Shown one piece after another: positions 34,879-42,664 of a DNA stretch of 64,000 nt. The translations under genes and the position numbers were made by a program. Below the pieces are notes generated by a model, which saw nothing but the letters and a program-made list of their open reading frames with translations, was not told the DNA's origin and did no database searches. Source of the stretch: Microthrixaceae bacterium (GTDB taxonomy: Bacteria > Actinomycetota > Acidimicrobiia > Acidimicrobiales > Microtrichaceae); the NCBI GenBank assembly GCA_023957975.1, contig JAMLGM010000004.1:62001-126000 (forward strand), written 5' to 3'. Within the stretch, counting starts at the first letter, position 1, and every line of letters begins with the position of its first letter.

Positions 34879-35652
34879 TCGAACGGGGTCGATCCACACG
34901 AAGGTGCCGGTCTGGCCGAAGTGGCCATAGGTCTCGGGTGAGTTGAGGGAGCCGGTCCAGTGCGGCGATTTGTGGCCGCGGATCTCGACGCCGAGCCCCC
35001 ACGGGTTGGGTCGTTGGGTGCCGTAGCCGGGCAGTACCCCGTCGATGTCGGCGAACTGAACGGTGGTGGCCTCGGCGATCGTCGAGGAATCGAGCAGCGT
35101 GCCGGGGTTCAACATCGACATCACCCAGGTGGCGAGGTCGCGGGCCGAGCCGACGGCCCCGGATCCGGGCGGGCCGTCGAGGGAGGTGGCCGACATGGCG
35201 AGCGGTTCGAGGACGCCGTCGTGCAGGTAGTGCTCGACGGTCATGCCAGCGTGGGCTTCGAGCGCCTGCGCCAGTAGTGCGAAACCGTGATTGGAGTAGA
35301 TGCGGCGGGTGCCGGGTGCGGCGAGGATGGTGTCGTCGTCGGGGCCGACCCCGGAGGCATGACACAGGAGGTGTCGCACCGTGGAGCCGGGGGGACCGGC
35401 CGGCGTGTCGAGGGTGAGGGCGCCTTCCTCGACGGCGAGCCAGATGGCGGTGGCGACGAGGGGTTTGGTCACCGAGGCGAGACGGAATCGACGATCGAGG
35501 TCGCCGAACGATTCGACGATTCCCCCGGAGTTGACGACGGCGATGGCGACGTTGTCGGCCGGCCATTGCGCGGCGATCTCGTGCCACGAGCGATCGGCGG
35601 GGGAGCCGGAGTTGGTGGCGGGGTCGGAGCCGGTGGGGGACGCATCGGTCAT
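34774..35652 (-). CDS. Beta-lactamase-family serine hydrolase
   Basis: Class C beta-lactamase/esterase/DD-peptidase fold. Catalytic motifs are S-x-x-K as ASVTKPLV (near 60–66), Y-x-N as IYSNHG, and the third motif as GHFGQTGTF. At 292 residues it is compact, and no signal peptide is visible, so it may be cytoplasmic or an esterase. The substrate is unknown. Its 3' end overlaps lgt by 105 bp on the opposite strand. A palindrome lies 52 bp upstream of its start. Confidence 0.82.
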   Translation of the reverse strand: MTDASPTGSDPATNSGSPADRSWHEIAAQWPADNVAIAVVNSGGIVESFGDLDRRFRLASVTKPLVATAIWLAVEEGALTLDTPAGPPGSTVRHLLCHASGVGPDDDTILAAPGTRRIYSNHGFALLAQALEAHAGMTVEHYLHDGVLEPLAMSATSLDGPPGSGAVGSARDLATWVMSMLNPGTLLDSSTIAEATTVQFADIDGVLPGYGTQRPNPWGLGVEIRGHKSPHWTGSLNSPETYGHFGQTGTFVWIDPVRSLGLVGLGDLDFGNWALPLWPVLSDAVIRTFGGT

Positions 35653-35703
35653 GACACGATGCTGACACGTCGGCGGCGCCCGTCGGTACTTCGGAGCGTT
35701 GAA

Positions 35704-35755
35704 GGGGTGTTGTACATGGGGGGCGCAGTTTCGCGCCCCCCATGTACAACACCCC
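35704..35755. repeat. Long palindrome, GTGTTGTACAT family, copy 2
   Basis: A perfect 23-bp stem with a 6-base loop. The outer arms match those at 8435 and 42466, but an internal CAG/CTG pair is replaced by GGG/CCC with pairing preserved. It sits between two divergent genes (serine hydrolase leftward, NYN gene rightward), so it cannot be a terminator for either. Confidence 0.88.
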
Positions 35756-35789
35756 GGCTCGCCAGGGGGTCGGCGGGCAAAGGTGCGCG

Positions 35790-36080
35790 ATCCTGAGTAG
35801 ATCCGGTTACAGAAATTTTCCGCAAATCAAAAAGAAGCGGAAAAAAGACTCTGGATAAAACTCCGGAATAACTTTTTCGAACGATTGAAAATTCGTCGTT
35901 TCGAAGGATTCAGCGAGAGATTTCGTGGAGAGAATTCTTTGAATGGCAGAGCTTTTGCTCGGCCATTCGTGATTTTTCATCACCGAAAATGCAGTGAACG
36001 CTGACAGAAAAGTTGGAATCGCAAGTTTCAACGGACGGATTTTCCGTACGTCGAATGGTAATCACACCAGGGGGAACAAG
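35790..36080 (+). other. AT-rich leader upstream of the NYN gene
   Basis: This 290-bp stretch is clearly AT-rich, unlike all surrounding DNA. It contains A-runs, a TTTTCCGC–13 nt–GCGGAAAA hairpin (35816–35844) and repeated TTCGAA/TTCG words. A 74-codon frame on the minus strand looks non-coding. It is probably foreign promoter or control DNA for the gene at 36081. Confidence 0.6.
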
Positions 36081-36581
36081 ATGAAGTGCACAACGGCAAC
36101 GCAGCTGGGAACGTCGAAGAAACGGCAGATTGTTCTGATCGATATCGAGAACATCGTTGAATCGGCGAGAGATGCGAACACCTATGACTTCGCCGACGTG
36201 TTCGGCCGCGTGGCTGCGGCGGTCGATCTCCAGCGGACCGACCACGTCGTGGTCTCGGCGAACCCGGCACTGGTGACGGGCTTGTTTGCGATGCACGACC
36301 TCTGGCCGTCGGCACAGATTCGGCCGCGTCATGGCAGGGACGGGGCGGACCTGGCGCTGCTGGACTCGGTTCGTGACACGCACCAGGTGGCTCGTTCGTA
36401 CGATCGCGCAGTCATTGCGTCCGGTGATGGTTGTTTCACCCCGCTCGCGATCGACCTCAGGACGGTGGGAGTCGCGACGGTGGTCGTTGCCCGCCCGGAA
36501 TCGACCTCAATCGAGCTCCGGAGCGAGTCATCGGAGTACATTCCACTCGGTTCTCACGTGGAATGGGCGGTGGCGTCGTGA
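36081..36581 (+). CDS. NYN-domain (PIN-like) protein
   Basis: A 166-residue protein with the acidic residues of NYN/PIN-like ribonucleases: IVLIDIEN at the first strand, DGADLALLDSVRD mid-domain, and AVIASGDGCFTPLA. The N-terminus is short and nothing follows the domain. ATG 36081 is preceded by CCAGGGGGAACAAG, almost the same as the site before the SurE-like gene. The AT-rich leader and the flanking mobile elements suggest horizontal acquisition. Possible roles are RNA processing, defence or toxin; the sequence does not decide. Confidence 0.75.
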   Translation: MKCTTATQLGTSKKRQIVLIDIENIVESARDANTYDFADVFGRVAAAVDLQRTDHVVVSANPALVTGLFAMHDLWPSAQIRPRHGRDGADLALLDSVRDTHQVARSYDRAVIASGDGCFTPLAIDLRTVGVATVVVARPESTSIELRSESSEYIPLGSHVEWAVAS

Positions 36582-37035
36582 GCGGGGGCCGTCGTCAGCA
36601 CTCGGCCGAAGGGTGTGATCGCATCCGGGCGTTTGGCGGTGGACGTCTCGTGTGGGTTGACCGAGCGCACGGTTGGTGGGGTGCCTCAAGCCGGCACTTC
36701 GGATCTGCGTGGGGGAGTTGATGATCCCGGGTTGGGTGTGAGGGCTCTGCGACCCGACCGTTCTTAACGCCAACAGAATCGAGAGCCGTCGCGAAAATGG
36801 ACCCTACGCGCATGTGTGCGCTGTTCGTTGGTTTGCCCGGCGTCGTGGTTATCGGGGGTGTTGAGCGTCGCGTTGGGTGAGGACGCGGGGGTTGGGTTGC
36901 GTCATCGTTGGTGAGGACGCGGTTGGGGTGGCTGGTGTTGATGGTTTCGGGGTGGATGCGACAGCGTGGGGATGGCTTGTACGCGCAAGGACCCCCTCGC
37001 TCTTCTTGGCAGTTGCTCGAGGGGGCCCTTCCTGA
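36582..37035. other. 454-bp non-coding stretch left of the insertion element
   Basis: No convincing gene. It holds two direct repeats (36872–36891 and 36907–36926) that may be transposase sites, and a CCCCCTCG stem (36992–36999 with 37018–37025) just before the DUF6431-like gene. The left end of the insertion element is probably inside it. Confidence 0.45.
36872..36926 (+). repeat. Direct repeat, candidate left-end sites of insertion element
   Basis: GTTGGGTGAGGACGCGGGGG and GTTGGTGAGGACGCGGTTGG are near-identical 20-mers 35 bp apart. Their TGGGTGAG core recurs in inverted orientation at the other side, in CCGCCATACTCACCCA (39939–39954). This fits multiple transposase-binding sites, but no exact end or target duplication was found. 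Confidence 0.45.
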
Positions 37036-37638
37036 GTGATGCCGGAGGCATCGGTGCTTATGGTAAGTGGTGATCCTGGGCGGGTTGAGATCGAGTTGGT
37101 GTGCGGGTTGGCTTGTCCGGCCTGTGGTGAGGGTTTGGCCCGGTGGGGTTGGGCACGGGTGCGCACGGTGCGAGGGGCGGGTGGCGCGTCGAGGCAGGTT
37201 CGGCCTCGACGGGCGCGTTGTCGGGGCTGTGGACGCACCCACGTGTTGTTGGGTGACGATTTGTTGTTACGGCGTCGTGACGAGGTCGCGGTGATCGGCT
37301 CGGCGTTGGTCGCGCACGCGGCCGGGGAGGGTCACCGGCCGATCGCCGGGCGGTTGGGGGTGCCGGTGGCGACGGTGCGGGGCTGGTTGCGCCGGTTCCG
37401 GTTACGGGCGACGGTGATCGCAGCGTTTTTCACGACCTGGGCGTTGGCGTTAGTGCCGGGGTCAGACCCGCCGGTGTCGACGGGTAGCGAGGCGGGCGAC
37501 GCGGTTGAGGCCGTCGGGATGGCGACGCGGGCAGCGGTCATCAGGTTCGGTCCGGGTTCCGCGTGGAGTCGGGCGGCCCGGTTGTCGGGTGGGGGTTTGT
37601 TGTCCAACACGAGTTGCCTCTGGTTGACACCGAGCTGA
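37036..37638 (+). CDS. Zinc-ribbon/HTH protein (DUF6431-like) of the insertion element
   Basis: About 200 residues with an N-terminal Cys4-type ribbon (CGLACPACGEGLARWGW and RARCRGCGRTHVLL) and a helix-turn-helix (GHRPIAGRLGVPVATVRGWLRRF). Proteins like this travel with the transposase and ATPase found next, so it is probably an accessory DNA-binding factor. The start is not certain: ATG 37036 or codons near 37060. A TGA stop at 37636 is followed by a 47-bp gap to the transposase. Confidence 0.7.
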   Translation: MMPEASVLMVSGDPGRVEIELVCGLACPACGEGLARWGWARVRTVRGAGGASRQVRPRRARCRGCGRTHVLLGDDLLLRRRDEVAVIGSALVAHAAGEGHRPIAGRLGVPVATVRGWLRRFRLRATVIAAFFTTWALALVPGSDPPVSTGSEAGDAVEAVGMATRAAVIRFGPGSAWSRAARLSGGGLLSNTSCLWLTPS

Positions 37639-37685
37639 GCGGGCATTGTCACGGGCTCTACCCCTGTTGAGTCTTGGAGGGCTCC

Positions 37686-39041
37686 ATGCACGATCGGCAT
37701 CGCGATATCGCGTTGTTTCGTTACTCGTTGATTCGCGAGGCAGCGGACCCGGCGTTGACGCCGACCGAACGCGGCCGTTTGGTCCGCTATCTCGCTGCTC
37801 GCGACCATCTCGACCCGCACGGTGAACGGGTCCGGGTGGGCCGCTCGACGTTGGATCGTTGGATCCGGGCGTGGCGTGGCGGCGGGTTCGACGCGTTGGT
37901 TCCCCAGGCGCGGTCCGCTGAACCGAAAACCCCCGCAGCGTTGTTGGATCTCGCGGTTAGGTTGAAACTTGAAGTCCCGGCGCGCACCGCGGCCCAGGTA
38001 TGTCGGATCATCGAAGCCGACAAGGGTTGGGCGCCATCGGAGCGGACGGTGCAACGCCATTTCGCTCGGCGGGGTCTCAACGTTCGTCCCGACGGCCAAC
38101 CACTTGAGGTATTCGGCCGTTTCGAGGCCGACACCACCAACGTGTTATGGACCGGCGACGCGTTGCACGGCCCCGTCATCGGTGGCCGCAAGGTCTACCT
38201 GTTGGCGTTCATCGATGACCACAGTCGGCTATTGGTCGGCTATCGGTGGTGTCACAGCGAAGACACCATCCGCCTCGAAGCAGCGTTGCGCGCCGGGCTT
38301 GCCAGCCGAGGAATTCCCGGGGGGATCTACGTCGATAACGGTTCCGCGTTCGCGTCGAAACCTCTGTTGCGAGCGTGCGCGTCGTTGGGAGTCCGCCTCA
38401 CCCACTCGACACCGCGCCGCCCCGAAGGCCGCGGGAAAATCGAACGGTTCTTCCGGACCGTTCGCGACCAGTTCCTCGTCGAGATCACCGTGAGCGGCCC
38501 CACGGACCTCGACGAAATGAACCGCCTGTTTTCGGCTTGGGTTGAGGGCGTCTATCACCGTCAAGTCCACTCCGAAACCGGCGAAGCACCTTTGGACCGC
38601 TTCGACACGAGCATCGTGAGGTTCCCGACCGCGGGCGAGCTCCACGAAGCGTTCCTGTGGTCTGAAACCCGGGTCGTTTCCAAAGTCGCGACCGTGTCGC
38701 TGCTCGGCAACCACTACCAAGTCGACGCAGCGCTCGCGGGCCAACGCGTCGAGTTGGTCTTTGACCCCTTCGACCTCACCCACATCGAGGTCCGCCTGCG
38801 CGACCTGCCCATGGGCACCGCAGTCCCACAACACATCGGCCGCCACACTCACCCCGCCGCTCGCCCAGACCCAACCCAACTCGCAGCGCCCACTGCGACC
38901 GGGATCGACTACCTGCGCCTGATCGAAACCGAACGCGACCGCAACCTCGCCGCCTCAGGCGGGATCGACTTTCACCAACTCGCCCTACCCAAAGAACCCA
39001 TCGTCCAACCCCGAACCACCAACAAACAGGACCAACCGTGA
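37686..39041 (+). CDS. DDE (rve-type) transposase
   Basis: A 451-residue integrase-fold transposase. The N-terminal HTH (GRSTLDRWIRAWRGGGFDALVP) is followed by the rve core with Asp in RFEADTTNVLW, Asp in IYVDNGSAFAS and Glu in GRGKIERFFRT. A Mu-type C-terminal barrel follows (LLGNHYQVDAALAGQRVELVFDPFDL). It is intact. ATG 37686 follows TTGGAGG. The downstream ATPase overlaps it by GTGA, so both are translated together, as in TniA/TniB-like systems. Confidence 0.9.
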   Translation: MHDRHRDIALFRYSLIREAADPALTPTERGRLVRYLAARDHLDPHGERVRVGRSTLDRWIRAWRGGGFDALVPQARSAEPKTPAALLDLAVRLKLEVPARTAAQVCRIIEADKGWAPSERTVQRHFARRGLNVRPDGQPLEVFGRFEADTTNVLWTGDALHGPVIGGRKVYLLAFIDDHSRLLVGYRWCHSEDTIRLEAALRAGLASRGIPGGIYVDNGSAFASKPLLRACASLGVRLTHSTPRRPEGRGKIERFFRTVRDQFLVEITVSGPTDLDEMNRLFSAWVEGVYHRQVHSETGEAPLDRFDTSIVRFPTAGELHEAFLWSETRVVSKVATVSLLGNHYQVDAALAGQRVELVFDPFDLTHIEVRLRDLPMGTAVPQHIGRHTHPAARPDPTQLAAPTATGIDYLRLIETERDRNLAASGGIDFHQLALPKEPIVQPRTTNKQDQP

Positions 39042-39853
39042 GCATCGACCGTCTCCGAGCCCACTGGGGCTTTACCCGCATGCCGTTCAACAAAGACCTC
39101 GCCCCCTCCATGCTCGCCACGACCACCACATACGCCGAAGCGGTCGCACGAATCAGCTGGTGTGTCACCGAAGACGCCCTCGGAGTTATCACCGGCGAAG
39201 TCGGCGCCGGAAAGACCGTCGCCGCACGAGCCGCTCTCGGCACCCTCGACACGTCGCGCCACACCATCATCTACATCGGCAACCCCGCCATCGGCGCCCG
39301 AGGCATCTACACCACGATCATCACCACCCTCGGCGGCACACCCCGGTTCCACAAAGCAGCGCTCATCCCCCAAGCCCAAGACGCCCTCGCCACCGAACGC
39401 GACGAACGAGGCAAGAAAGTCGTCGTGGTCCTCGACGAAGCCCACCTCCTCAGCACCGACCAACTCGAAGAACTCCGCCTACTTCTCAACGCCGACATGG
39501 ACAGCCGATCACCATTCGCGTGTCTCCTCATCGGCCAACCCACCCTGCGGCGACTCATCAAGCTCGGCATGTTCGCCGCTCTCGATCAACGCATCGCGCT
39601 GCGATACGCCATGGCCGGAATGAACGCGCACGAGACCAGCACCTACATCGCGCATCACCTCAACCTCGCCGGGCGCAGCGACACCCTCTTCAGCGACGAC
39701 GCCATCGAGCTCATCCACCAAGTCGCCCGCGGGCTACCCCGAGCCGTGAACAACCTCGCCGTTCAAGCACTCATCGCCGCGTACGCCACCGGCCGCAACA
39801 TCGTCGACGAATCCTCCACCCGCACCGCCATCACCGAAGTCACCGCCGAATAG
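39038..39853 (+). CDS. ExeA/TniB-like AAA ATPase of the insertion element
   Basis: A 271-residue AAA ATPase. N-terminal HWGFTRMPFNKDL is characteristic of ExeA-type transposition ATPases. Walker A is GEVGAGKTVAA (near 52) and Walker B is VVVVLDEAHLL, with a sensor in LLIGQPTLRR. It likely selects target DNA or activates the transposase. GTG 39038 overlaps the transposase stop. Confidence 0.88.
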   Translation: MSIDRLRAHWGFTRMPFNKDLAPSMLATTTTYAEAVARISWCVTEDALGVITGEVGAGKTVAARAALGTLDTSRHTIIYIGNPAIGARGIYTTIITTLGGTPRFHKAALIPQAQDALATERDERGKKVVVVLDEAHLLSTDQLEELRLLLNADMDSRSPFACLLIGQPTLRRLIKLGMFAALDQRIALRYAMAGMNAHETSTYIAHHLNLAGRSDTLFSDDAIELIHQVARGLPRAVNNLAVQALIAAYATGRNIVDESSTRTAITEVTAE

Positions 39854-40034
39854 CAACGACACACCGACCACAATCCCACGCCACCACGACCACCACCACG
39901 ACACCACGACCACCAATCCATCCCCACACACCGTGTCGCCGCCATACTCACCCAGCCTGGCGGGCAACAGGGGGTGGAAGATCTGATGGTTGGTCCGGTG
40001 CGGGTCATGTCGAATCGCCTAGTCGGGCGACCTT

Positions 40035-40146
40035 CCGCGAGGGCCGCGGGTCGAGGGTTTGGAGCAAGGACCGGCGCCAGGTCGAGCTGCTCGATCGGGC
40101 TTGTTTCGGCCGGCCGGCACAGCTGGTGTGGCGCAAGCGCCGGTGA
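40035..40146 (+). pseudogene. ISL3-family transposase fragment
   Basis: A short open stretch encodes RVWSKDRRQVELLDRACFGRPAQLVWRKRR and then a stop. This resembles the N-terminal region of ISL3 transposases (the part before the W-R-C zinc motif). Nothing of the catalytic domain follows. It lies between the insertion element and the toxin–antitoxin pair and is a remnant of a second element. Confidence 0.5.
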
Positions 40147-40204
40147 GCGTGTCCATAACTTGGGGGCAAGCCCACCGACGTCGTACCCGTGTATGCTGAA
40201 TTGC

Positions 40205-40399
40205 ATGCAGAGCACGAGTGTCCGCATCGACACGGCAACTCATCAGGAACTGAAGCGCCTCGCGGACGAGATGAACACGACGGTCGGCAACACGGTGGCC
40301 CTCGCCGTGCGTGCGTTGCGGCAAGACATGATGGGCTTGGAGCTCGCCGCACCGTTGAGCGAGGACGAGTTGGCGTGGCTCGATGCTGACCTCGGGTGA
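40205..40399 (+). CDS. Ribbon-helix-helix antitoxin (MazE-like)
   Basis: 64 residues. SVRIDTATHQELKRLADEMNTTVGNTVALAVRAL is a ribbon-helix-helix DNA-binding and dimerisation unit, and the acidic tail (SEDELAWLDADLG) would wrap the toxin. ATG 40205 is chosen over ATG 40193 because the domain starts there. A TATGCT at 40192–40197 may be the -10. It overlaps the toxin gene by 17 bp, as expected for a toxin–antitoxin operon that represses itself. Confidence 0.82.
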   Translation: MQSTSVRIDTATHQELKRLADEMNTTVGNTVALAVRALRQDMMGLELAAPLSEDELAWLDADLG

Positions 40400-40724
40400 C
40401 ATCATCGATCTCGACTTGGGAATACCGAAAGGTCGAGAGGCCGGCTTCCAACACCCGGCGGTCCTGGTGACGGCGCAACGCGTGCTCGACTCCGCGCCGT
40501 CGGTCGTGCACGTGGTCCCGCTGACGAGCACCGTCCGCGCATTCCATTCAGAGGTCGTCGTCGAGCGGGACTTGTTCAATGGCTTGGCAACGACCTCGTC
40601 GGCCCAATGTCAGCATGTGCGCTCGGTCTCGCCCGGTCGGATCGCAGGAGTTCGGGGCAACGTGGGCGCTGAGGTGTTGGCCCAGGTGCGTGAGACGATC
40701 GCAGTGCTCCTCGACATCGGGTGA
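40383..40724 (+). CDS. MazF/PemK-family endoribonuclease toxin
   Basis: 113 residues with the MazF fold: GDIIDLDLG at strand 1, HPAVLVTAQ (catalytic-loop region), VHVVPLTSTVR with the conserved Thr, and an HVRSVSPGRI segment. It probably cuts mRNA or tRNA at short sequence motifs when the antitoxin is lost. The start overlaps the antitoxin gene. Intact reading frames in an otherwise decayed region suggest active maintenance. Confidence 0.85.
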   Translation: MLTSGDIIDLDLGIPKGREAGFQHPAVLVTAQRVLDSAPSVVHVVPLTSTVRAFHSEVVVERDLFNGLATTSSAQCQHVRSVSPGRIAGVRGNVGAEVLAQVRETIAVLLDIG

Positions 40725-40903
40725 CGGCGCCGGTGGACGAACTCGACAGCCTCCTCACCTTCGACTCATCGCTCGACGGGACTCAAACCCGAGCAGGGTG
40801 ATGAGTAGGTCGCTGACCCCACTGCGTCGACCGTTGTAGTCGTCGAGCGTGAGGCGCATCGACTCGGATTCGGTGGCGGTTCCGTGAGGCTTAGGGATGG
40901 GTC

Positions 40904-41230
40904 GTAGCCGACATCGCTCATCCTGATGTCACCTCGACGATACCGGGGGAGGGCAAGTCGACCACCTCTGCGCTCGTTTCGAAGTCCCTCGCTGAGGTCG
41001 GTGTGCCGACCCTGGTGGTCGGCGGCGCCTTCCGCAAGCCGGAGGTTCACCGGTTGCTTGGTGCCACATCGGCCCAGTCGCTGCGGGACATGGCCAAGCT
41101 CGACACTCACCGATCGACGATCGGTGAGATCATTCAGTTCCCCGAAGGGTTGACAACCTTTTCGTCGCGGTTGCGGGGGCGGCAACTCGCGAGGTCTCAG
41201 CGGTCAACGCGGCGGCCCGCGAGTTGTGTG
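40904..41230 (+). pseudogene. CpsD/CapB-like tyrosine kinase fragment
   Basis: The frame encodes DVTSTIPGEGKSTTSA (a Walker A motif), then SLAEVGVPTLVVGGAFRKPEVHRLLG, the A' motif region of bacterial tyrosine kinases tied to exopolysaccharide chain length. In intact proteins A' has Asp in VDxDxR; here it is VGGAFR, so the site is damaged. Both the upstream membrane part and the C-terminal Walker B and Tyr cluster are missing. It is a decayed internal fragment. Confidence 0.6.
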
Positions 41231-41309
41231 TTGAGGGTGCGCGTCGAGGCGCGACCATGATCGTCGATTCGAGCCCCTGACCCACACACGCGGACCCTCC
41301 ACCCGACCC

Positions 41310-41701
41310 CGCTCAAATCCGAAGCGCTGCCTTTGTACGTCGGGATCAGCCCAAGTTCGGCGGCGAGTACCCGAGTGGTAGCGAGTCGGTTGGCCGATCA
41401 CGTTTCGGGCAGGATCGGCTCCTCAACCTTCAGGCTGAGCATGGCGGCGTTGCTCATGGGGCACCTTGACCTGCAGCTTGTGAGCGACGCGCGTCGGCCG
41501 TGCCTGACCGATGAGGCTCCCCTCACTCGATAGATCGCCGAATCTTGTGGCGTCTCCTACACCGCGTGGCCCGAGCCGTGGTCGGTCGAGGGTGTTGTCA
41601 TCGCCGCGTTGGATCTGCCCCTGAACCTTCAAGGCGGCACACATCCGTTCAGGATGGTGGTGCCGCAAGCGCGGAGTTCCTTTCCAACTCACCCAGGCTG
41701 A
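41310..41701 (+). pseudogene. GIY-YIG nuclease gene with one in-frame TAG
   Basis: LYVGISPSSAASTRVVASRL, then SGRIGSSTFRLSMAALLMG, is a GIY-YIG nuclease domain. After an in-frame TAG at 41531–41533 the same frame continues IAESCGVSYTAWPEPWSVEG and VVIAALDLPLNLQGG, with the Glu and PLN typical of the family end. Homologues usually have Trp at the stop position, so TGG to TAG is the simplest change. The 3' end overlaps the convergent helicase remnant. Confidence 0.6.
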
Positions 41702-42465
41702 CGTCGTCGATGGCGACGCAGCGGAACTCGAGCCGTTTCGTCCGGTGCATCGTGGCGACCCGCACGCCGTTGGAGCGAGGCTTGCACTTCGCCAGTTTCT
41801 CGACGGGGACACCCGCGGCGTCGAGGGCGTTGTAGAGCGCGTTCACCTCAGCGGTCTTGCGTGCGGCGACCCCGATTTCGGCCGATTGCACGCCGTCGTC
41901 GATCCACTGGGTGACGACCTTGACCAACGCCTTTCGCTGGTCGGCCCGTGACCTCGCCTCATAGATGGTCGGCGTCGGTCCCCGCATGAACGAGTGATAC
42001 CCGGCAAAGTTCAGCGGATCGTCGCCCTCACCGACCGCCGCGCCAGCACCCACCTCAACGCCACCACCAGCATCAACACCACCATCGGCACCGTCAAGCA
42101 ACATCAGCGACCACGCCATGATCTCGTGGGGCGTGCGGTAGTTGATGCGCAGCCGCTTCGACCGCCTGGTGATGCGGATCCCCACCTTCGACAGCGCCGA
42201 CCTGCGGTCATAGATGCGCTGATGCTGGTCGCCGACGATGAACATGTCGTTGGGCTGTTCCGGCACCGCCGCCCGCAGCAGTCGCCATTACGCCTCGTGG
42301 AGATCCTGGGACTCGTCGACGATCACGTGCTGGTACGGCTTCACCTTCCGCGCCGCCAGGTATTGCGCTGCATGCTGTGCGAGCGACAAATCCGTGTGCT
42401 CGTTGCGTTGCGCCGGGGCACTGACGAGCTCCTCGATGGCCTCGGCCGTCGCCCACGCAGGCGGG
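41649..42465 (-). pseudogene. UvrD-like helicase remnant with one in-frame TAA
   Basis: Helicase motifs remain: HVIVDESQDLHEA (motif II), a TAA at 42288–42290, then MFIVGDQHQRIYDRRS (motif III), RLRINYRTPHEI (motif IV) and VRVATMHRTKRLEFRCVA (motif V/VI region). The ATP-binding N-terminus is absent; homology stops at the palindrome at 42466. The C-terminus is cut short. A Gly/Ala-rich insert (GADGGVDAGGG) lies between motifs. This was a superfamily 1 helicase, possibly from a repair or defence system. Confidence 0.65.
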
Positions 42466-42511
42466 GTGTTGTACATCAGGGGCGCGATATCGCGCCCCTG
42501 ATGTACAACAC
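42466..42511. repeat. Long palindrome, GTGTTGTACAT family, copy 3
   Basis: A perfect 46-nt palindrome with 23-bp arms and no loop, centred on GAT|ATC. It is nearly identical to the 8435 copy. It lies exactly where homology to the helicase ends, so it marks the break point. Confidence 0.9.
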
Positions 42512-42526
42512 TCGCCTCAAACCGGG

Positions 42527-42565
42527 CCCGCGAACCCGGCCCGCGAACCCGGCCCGCGAACCCGG
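42527..42565 (+). repeat. Three exact 13-bp tandem repeats
   Basis: CCCGCGAACCCGG occurs three times without spacer, 16 bp after the palindrome at 42466. It is non-coding and adds to the rearranged character of this junction. Confidence 0.75.
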
Positions 42566-42640
42566 CCAGCGGACGCGCCGACGAGCGCGCCAGCGAGCGA
42601 GCGCCAATCCGACCATGGCCGACACCCGCCGGGGGTTCGG

Positions 42641-42646
42641 TAGGCT
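42641..42646 (+). promoter_or_regulatory. Candidate -10 element (TAGGCT) for DEAD-box helicase
   Basis: TAGGCT lies 18 bp before the ATG at 42665, leaving a leader of about 10 nt. It is of the same TAnnnT type seen elsewhere in the window. Confidence 0.4.
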
Positions 42647-42664
42647 TGGCGCCGAGGAATATGT

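Larger units (their letters stand above)
37036..39853 (+). mobile_element. Insertion element: accessory protein, DDE transposase, AAA ATPase
   Basis: Three co-directional genes make a complete-looking transposition module. The transposase and ATPase overlap by 4 bp. The outer ends probably lie near 36872 and 39955, where a shared TGGGTGAG word is inverted, but no clean terminal repeats or target duplication could be fixed. The module sits in the middle of the decayed region at 35.7–42.7 kb. Confidence 0.7.

Noticed and set aside
35807-36031. 74-codon minus-strand frame in the AT-rich leader
   Set aside because: Composition follows local AT content, with Phe/Ser/Lys runs, and there is no ribosome site or homology.
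39160-40146. 328-codon frame overlapping the ATPase gene in another frame
   Set aside because: Most of it is an Arg/His-rich shadow of the ATPase. Only the last about 35 codons resemble a transposase and are listed as a fragment.
40766-40930. Possible small gene or tRNA on the minus strand near 40780–40900
   Set aside because: The GGGTTTGAGTCCC word lacks the T-loop C and no cloverleaf forms. A 34-codon frame (MRLTLDDYNG...) has no support.
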